Source: an uncultured Candidatus Melainabacteria bacterium (GTDB lineage Bacteria > Cyanobacteriota > Vampirovibrionia > Gastranaerophilales > Gastranaerophilaceae). From it: a DNA stretch of 7,758 nucleotides. Location of the stretch: NCBI GenBank assembly GCA_934675695.1, contig CAKURN010000064.1, positions 1 through 7,758 of the forward strand. Direction: 5' to 3'. Under the pieces are notes generated by a model. It was given only the letters and a program-made list of their open reading frames with translations, was not told the DNA's origin and did no database searches. Positions 4,500 through 7,758 of the stretch are shown here, in pieces; the stretch's first letter is position 1, and the number at the start of each line of letters is the position of its first letter. The position numbers and the translations under genes were made by a program.

Positions 4500-6881
4500 C
4501 TATATAATCATACTTCCAATCAAATAAACAACAAAAGAAACAATCCATGCTATCATACATTGAACTACAACAACCAAAAAAGCAGCCAATCTTCCAAGTT
4601 CTCTTTTTACTGTTGCGATAGTTGCAACGCAAGGCGTGTAAAGAAGTGAAAAGACTAGAAAAACAAAAGCACTCAGTTGTGAAAACATTGTTGGAAGTTT
4701 TTCGACACCTCCTGATAGTATGCTTAATGTACTAACAACGCTTTCTTTTGCCATAAAACCGGTAATAAAAGCGGTAGATATTCTCCAATCATCTATTCCT
4801 AAAGGTTTAAACACAGGTGTAACCAAATTGCCTAAAATTGCAAGCAAGCTTTCACTAGAATCCGTTACCAAATTCAACCTGGAATCGAAGTTTTGTAAAA
4901 ACCAAATTGATATTGTTGCAAAAAATATTATTGTAAATGCTTTTGTAATAAAATCTTTTGATTTTGTATAAATCAACCTGTAGACATTTCTAACTGTTGG
5001 CATTTTGTAATTAGGTAATTCCATCACAAAAGGCACAGCTTCACCTTTAAACACTGTAAATTTTAAAATATATGCAAAAATAATTCCAACAACTATCCCT
5101 AAAATATACAAACTCAAAATTACCAAAACTTGGTTATGAGCAAAAAATGCCACTGTAAACAAGGCATAAATAGGTAATTTTGCACTACAGCTCATAAAAG
5201 GAGTCAAAAATATTGTCATTTTTCGGTCACGTTCAGATGGCAGAGTTCTTGTTGCCATTATTGCAGGAACAGAACAACCAAAGCCAATCAGCATTGGAAC
5301 AAAACTTCTTCCCGATAGTCCGATTTTTCTTAATAATTTGTCCATAACAAAAGCGACACGAGCCATATAACCACTATCTTCTAACAAGGATAAAAAGAAA
5401 AACAATATCACAATTACGGGTAAAAAGCTTAAAACGCTACCTACACCTGAAAACACGCCATCTATAATTAAAGAATGTACGACAGGATTCAATCCATAAG
5501 ATGTAAGCAAACTGTCAAATGAATTTGTTATGAAATTTATTCCATTTTCCATTAAATCAGATAAAAAACTTCCAATATTTCCAAAAGTACAATAAAAAAT
5601 GAATGCCATTATCAAAAGAAACGTTGGGATAGCTGTATATTTTCCGGTTAAAATTTCGTCTAATGTTTTAGAAAATTTATCTGCTATACTTTCATCTGGT
5701 TTTTGTACAAACGCATCTGACAATTTTTCAATAAAAGCAAACCTCATATCGCAAAGTGCAGCTTGTTTATCCAATCCATATTCTAATTCCATTTGTTCAA
5801 TTATTTTGTTTGAAGTTTCTAAATCGTTGTTATCAAGTTTAAGTGCTTCTATTACAAGTTCATCGCCTTCGGTTAATTTTGTTGCAGCAAAACGAACAGG
5901 AATATTTGCGTTTTTTGCATGGTTTTCTATCAAATGAATAATAGAATGGATACAGCGGTGAATTGCACCTTCTTTTCCTATACTATCTTCACAAAAATCA
6001 ACACTTGTTGGACGTACGCCAAACGAAGCAACATTTATAAAATGTTCAACAAGTTCTTGTATACCTTGTCCTTTGGCAGCAGAAATCGGAATAACAGGAA
6101 CGCCTAGTGCATTTTCAAGACCATTTATATCAATACTACCGCCGTTTTTGTTGACTTCATCCATCATATTAAGTGCAATTACCATCGGAACGTCCAATTC
6201 CATTAATTGCATAGTCAAAAGTAAATTTCTTTCAATATTTGTAGCATCAACAATATTAATTATTCCATCAGGTTTTTCATTGAGGACAAAGTTTCTTGTT
6301 ACAATTTCTTCTGAACTATAAGGCGAAAGCGAATAAATTCCGGGCAAATCAACGATAGTTATGTCTTTATGATTGATTAAAGTTCCTTGAGTTTTATCAA
6401 CGGTAACTCCTGGAAAATCTCCAACATGTTGATTTAGACCTGTTAGTTTGTTAAATAGGGTTGTTTTACCTGAGTTTTGATTACCGGTAAGAGCAAAAAC
6501 AAGCTTTGTTTTTGGGTTTTGAAGTGTTTTTGTTTCTCGATATATTTTCTTCTCACCAATTTTAGAATGTTCTATTTCTTTGAATTTTTTAGTTTTTTTG
6601 GTGCATTTTTCGCTACTATGGATATCTTTTATGATTATTTTTGAAGCGTCTTCTTTTCTAATTGTTAGTTCATAACCTCTTAATCTTAATTCTAAAGGAT
6701 CTCCCATTGGAGCTGTTTTTACAAGAGTCACCTCGGTGTTTGGAGTTAATCCCATATTCAAAATATGTTGTCTTAGAGATTTGTTTTCACAATTTACAGC
6801 AACAATAAAAGCGTCTTTTCCTATAGGAAGTTTATCAAGACTTGTTTGATTTTTTGTATCATTTTCAATTTTGTCGGTCAT
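4500..6881 (-). CDS. feoB: FeoA-FeoB fusion, ferrous iron transporter
   Basis: This 793-aa protein joins two Feo components that are separate genes in E. coli. Residues about 14-87 are a FeoA (SH3-like) domain (LPIGKDAFIVAV...LRQHILNMGLTPNTEV...LELRLRGYELTIRKEDA). A Lys-rich linker (about 90-125) leads to the FeoB G-domain: G1 GNQNSGKT 133-140, HVGDFPGVTV with the switch Thr, G3 DLPG 178-181, G4 NMMD 238-241 and G5 SAAKG 267-271. A helical domain follows, and the membrane part starts near 415. Both gate repeats are intact: GFGCSVPA (533-540, C536) and PFMSCSAKLP (561-570), and near the end LLYTPCVATIATVKRE (C751). It takes up Fe(II) across the inner membrane using nucleotide hydrolysis. The gene appears complete. 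The start has GAGG 5 bases upstream. It lies 56 bases after the upstream glycosyltransferase, and no clear terminator was seen after it. Confidence 0.96.
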   Translation of the reverse strand: MTDKIENDTKNQTSLDKLPIGKDAFIVAVNCENKSLRQHILNMGLTPNTEVTLVKTAPMGDPLELRLRGYELTIRKEDASKIIIKDIHSSEKCTKKTKKFKEIEHSKIGEKKIYRETKTLQNPKTKLVFALTGNQNSGKTTLFNKLTGLNQHVGDFPGVTVDKTQGTLINHKDITIVDLPGIYSLSPYSSEEIVTRNFVLNEKPDGIINIVDATNIERNLLLTMQLMELDVPMVIALNMMDEVNKNGGSIDINGLENALGVPVIPISAAKGQGIQELVEHFINVASFGVRPTSVDFCEDSIGKEGAIHRCIHSIIHLIENHAKNANIPVRFAATKLTEGDELVIEALKLDNNDLETSNKIIEQMELEYGLDKQAALCDMRFAFIEKLSDAFVQKPDESIADKFSKTLDEILTGKYTAIPTFLLIMAFIFYCTFGNIGSFLSDLMENGINFITNSFDSLLTSYGLNPVVHSLIIDGVFSGVGSVLSFLPVIVILFFFLSLLEDSGYMARVAFVMDKLLRKIGLSGRSFVPMLIGFGCSVPAIMATRTLPSERDRKMTIFLTPFMSCSAKLPIYALFTVAFFAHNQVLVILSLYILGIVVGIIFAYILKFTVFKGEAVPFVMELPNYKMPTVRNVYRLIYTKSKDFITKAFTIIFFATISIWFLQNFDSRLNLVTDSSESLLAILGNLVTPVFKPLGIDDWRISTAFITGFMAKESVVSTLSILSGGVEKLPTMFSQLSAFVFLVFSLLYTPCVATIATVKRELGRLAAFLVVVVQCMIAWIVSFVVYLIGSMII

Positions 6882-6937
6882 TTTCGCCTCAATTATGTAT
6901 TATTCAAAACTACAAACAAGTAAGAAATATTTGTAGA
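6882..6937 (-). promoter_or_regulatory. feoAB upstream region with inverted repeat and weak Fur-like dyad
   Basis: A 56-base gap before feoAB. CTACAAA (6910-6916) and TTTGTAG (6930-6936) form a 7-bp stem with a 13-base loop, followed on the minus strand by only four T's: a weak terminator for the upstream gene or a leader hairpin. Closer to the ATG, 6889-6906 is an imperfect AT-rich dyad (12 of 18 positions symmetric) in the place where a Fur operator would sit, overlapping the ribosome site. Weak promoter boxes exist (TTGTTT with CATAAT at 16 bases, or AATAAT) but none is convincing. Confidence 0.35.
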
Positions 6938-7758
6938 CTATTTAATTTTAAATCTTGAATAATAGAATTCAATAAGGGATTTTATTCTATCCATACCTCT
7001 TACAAAAGAAATAGCAGGATTTCTAGCATATAAAAAATCAATATAACTTAGTTGATAATTTCTTTGACAAGCCAAATCCACCCAAAGATTGTTATGAATA
7101 TCTCCATATTTGTATCCTGGTAAATTTTCTTTGTAATATGGAATAGCATCAACTATTTTGTTTATAAAATGTTTTCTTCCATTGTATTTTAAGTAATTTT
7201 CACGAGGAGCGTATTTTTCTTGGTTATTTATTACTTTATGAATAGCATCGGCAAGTGATTCCGGATCATATTTTAAAGCATATTCTCCACTGTTTTTTCT
7301 AAAAACCGGATAACCATTTCTTGCAAATTTGTTAAAATCTTTAAATACAACGATTGGCGTATCGCAGCTCATTGCTTCATTTATTGCACGATTTTTACCC
7401 TCCATTAAAGAAGCAAGTACGCAACATTTTGCACTAGTGTAGTATTTTGGCAAATCTTTGTGTTCTATATAAGGTACAAATTCTATATATTTTTTTGTAT
7501 CACCTAAAATTTTATCAATTTTTTCTAGTTCAGCTTTTGCATCAAATCTCACTTTTGAATAGTCCATTGTGCCATCTTCTCTTAAAAAAGCATCTCTAGA
7601 ACCTATTGCAATGAGAGATTTTAAAACTTTTTTGTACTTTTCTTCGTATTTTTTTAAAGCTTCAGCTATCATTGGAAGATTTTTTACAGGATAAGCTGTT
7701 GATACACATATAACATCATATTTTTTTGGAGTATTAAACGTTGGAGCCATTGTATACT
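6938..7758 (-). CDS. GT-B glycosyltransferase (GT4-type), N-terminal part outside window
   Basis: The frame is open to the window edge. The ATG at 7750 is probably internal: the residues after it (KKYDVICVSTAYPVKNLPMIAEAL) are those that begin the second Rossmann domain of GT-B enzymes, so the acceptor-binding domain should lie upstream. Numbering from that Met, K23 (in PVKN) matches the conserved donor-phosphate-binding lysine, and E117-GKNRAIN-E125 is the E-x7-E motif of GT4 retaining enzymes, followed by AMSCDTPIVVF. The C-terminal 70 residues (after about 200) do not match anything I recognise. It is expected to use a nucleotide-sugar donor in the cytoplasm for a lipid-linked or surface glycan; the sugar is unknown. 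It ends 56 bases before feoAB on the same strand, without a strong terminator, so read-through is possible. Confidence 0.85.
   Translation of the reverse strand, partial: YTMAPTFNTPKKYDVICVSTAYPVKNLPMIAEALKKYEEKYKKVLKSLIAIGSRDAFLREDGTMDYSKVRFDAKAELEKIDKILGDTKKYIEFVPYIEHKDLPKYYTSAKCCVLASLMEGKNRAINEAMSCDTPIVVFKDFNKFARNGYPVFRKNSGEYALKYDPESLADAIHKVINNQEKYAPRENYLKYNGRKHFINKIVDAIPYYKENLPGYKYGDIHNNLWVDLACQRNYQLSYIDFLYARNPAISFVRGMDRIKSLIEFYYSRFKIK

Noticed and set aside
4720..6321. Four plus-strand frames opposite feoAB
   Set aside because: All are antisense to an intact, motif-complete FeoAB; none has supporting start signals.
1..7758. CRISPR arrays, insertion sequences, riboswitches, rRNA
   Set aside because: No regularly spaced repeats, transposase-like frames, terminal inverted repeats or recognisable riboswitch cores were found by eye.

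Overview
The window is AT-rich, protein-dense bacterial chromosome: short intergenic gaps, no encoded CCA on the tRNA, canonical translation, and a mix of Shine-Dalgarno and Shine-Dalgarno-less starts. The FeoA-FeoB fusion, the GT-C membrane glycosyltransferase, the ECF sigma cassette with a Spy-like protein and the small orphan proteins together suggest a host-associated low-GC Gram-negative-type lineage. Gastranaerophilales/Melainabacteria is my best guess, by gestalt only. No rRNA or marker gene here proves it.

Layout. Positions 1-2084 (minus) hold a GT-C-like membrane glycosyltransferase followed by the 5' part of rimO, whose start lies inside the end of the upstream gene. A divergent gene at 2150-2518 (plus) encodes an unrecognised small protein with one hydrophobic segment, and it overlaps tail-to-tail with the next block. 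Positions 2501-3697 (minus) form a tight three-gene operon: a 75-aa single-pass membrane protein, an ECF sigma factor (TTG start) and a secreted Spy/CpxP/CnrX-type LTxxQ protein. It has a good ECF-type promoter (GAAC-N16-CGTT) directly upstream, as expected for autoregulation. Positions 3914-4174 (plus) encode an unrecognised acidic 86-aa protein with its own terminator. tRNA-Ser(GCU) follows at 4293-4381 with a clear promoter and terminator. Positions 4500-6881 (minus) encode a FeoA-FeoB fusion ferrous iron transporter, preceded at 6938-7758 by the C-terminal part of a GT-B (GT4-type) glycosyltransferase that runs off the window.

The most interesting unit is the sigma cassette. Its three parts (tiny membrane anti-sigma candidate, ECF sigma, periplasmic four-helix metal/envelope sensor) match the parts list of the Cupriavidus CnrYXH/NccYXH metal-sensing system, in a different gene order. 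The N-terminus of the 75-aa protein resembles the sigma-binding helix of CnrY as I remember it. A second notable observation is a 35-bp element (30/35 identical) in front of both small orphan genes, which suggests that these two unlinked genes share a promoter or regulator.
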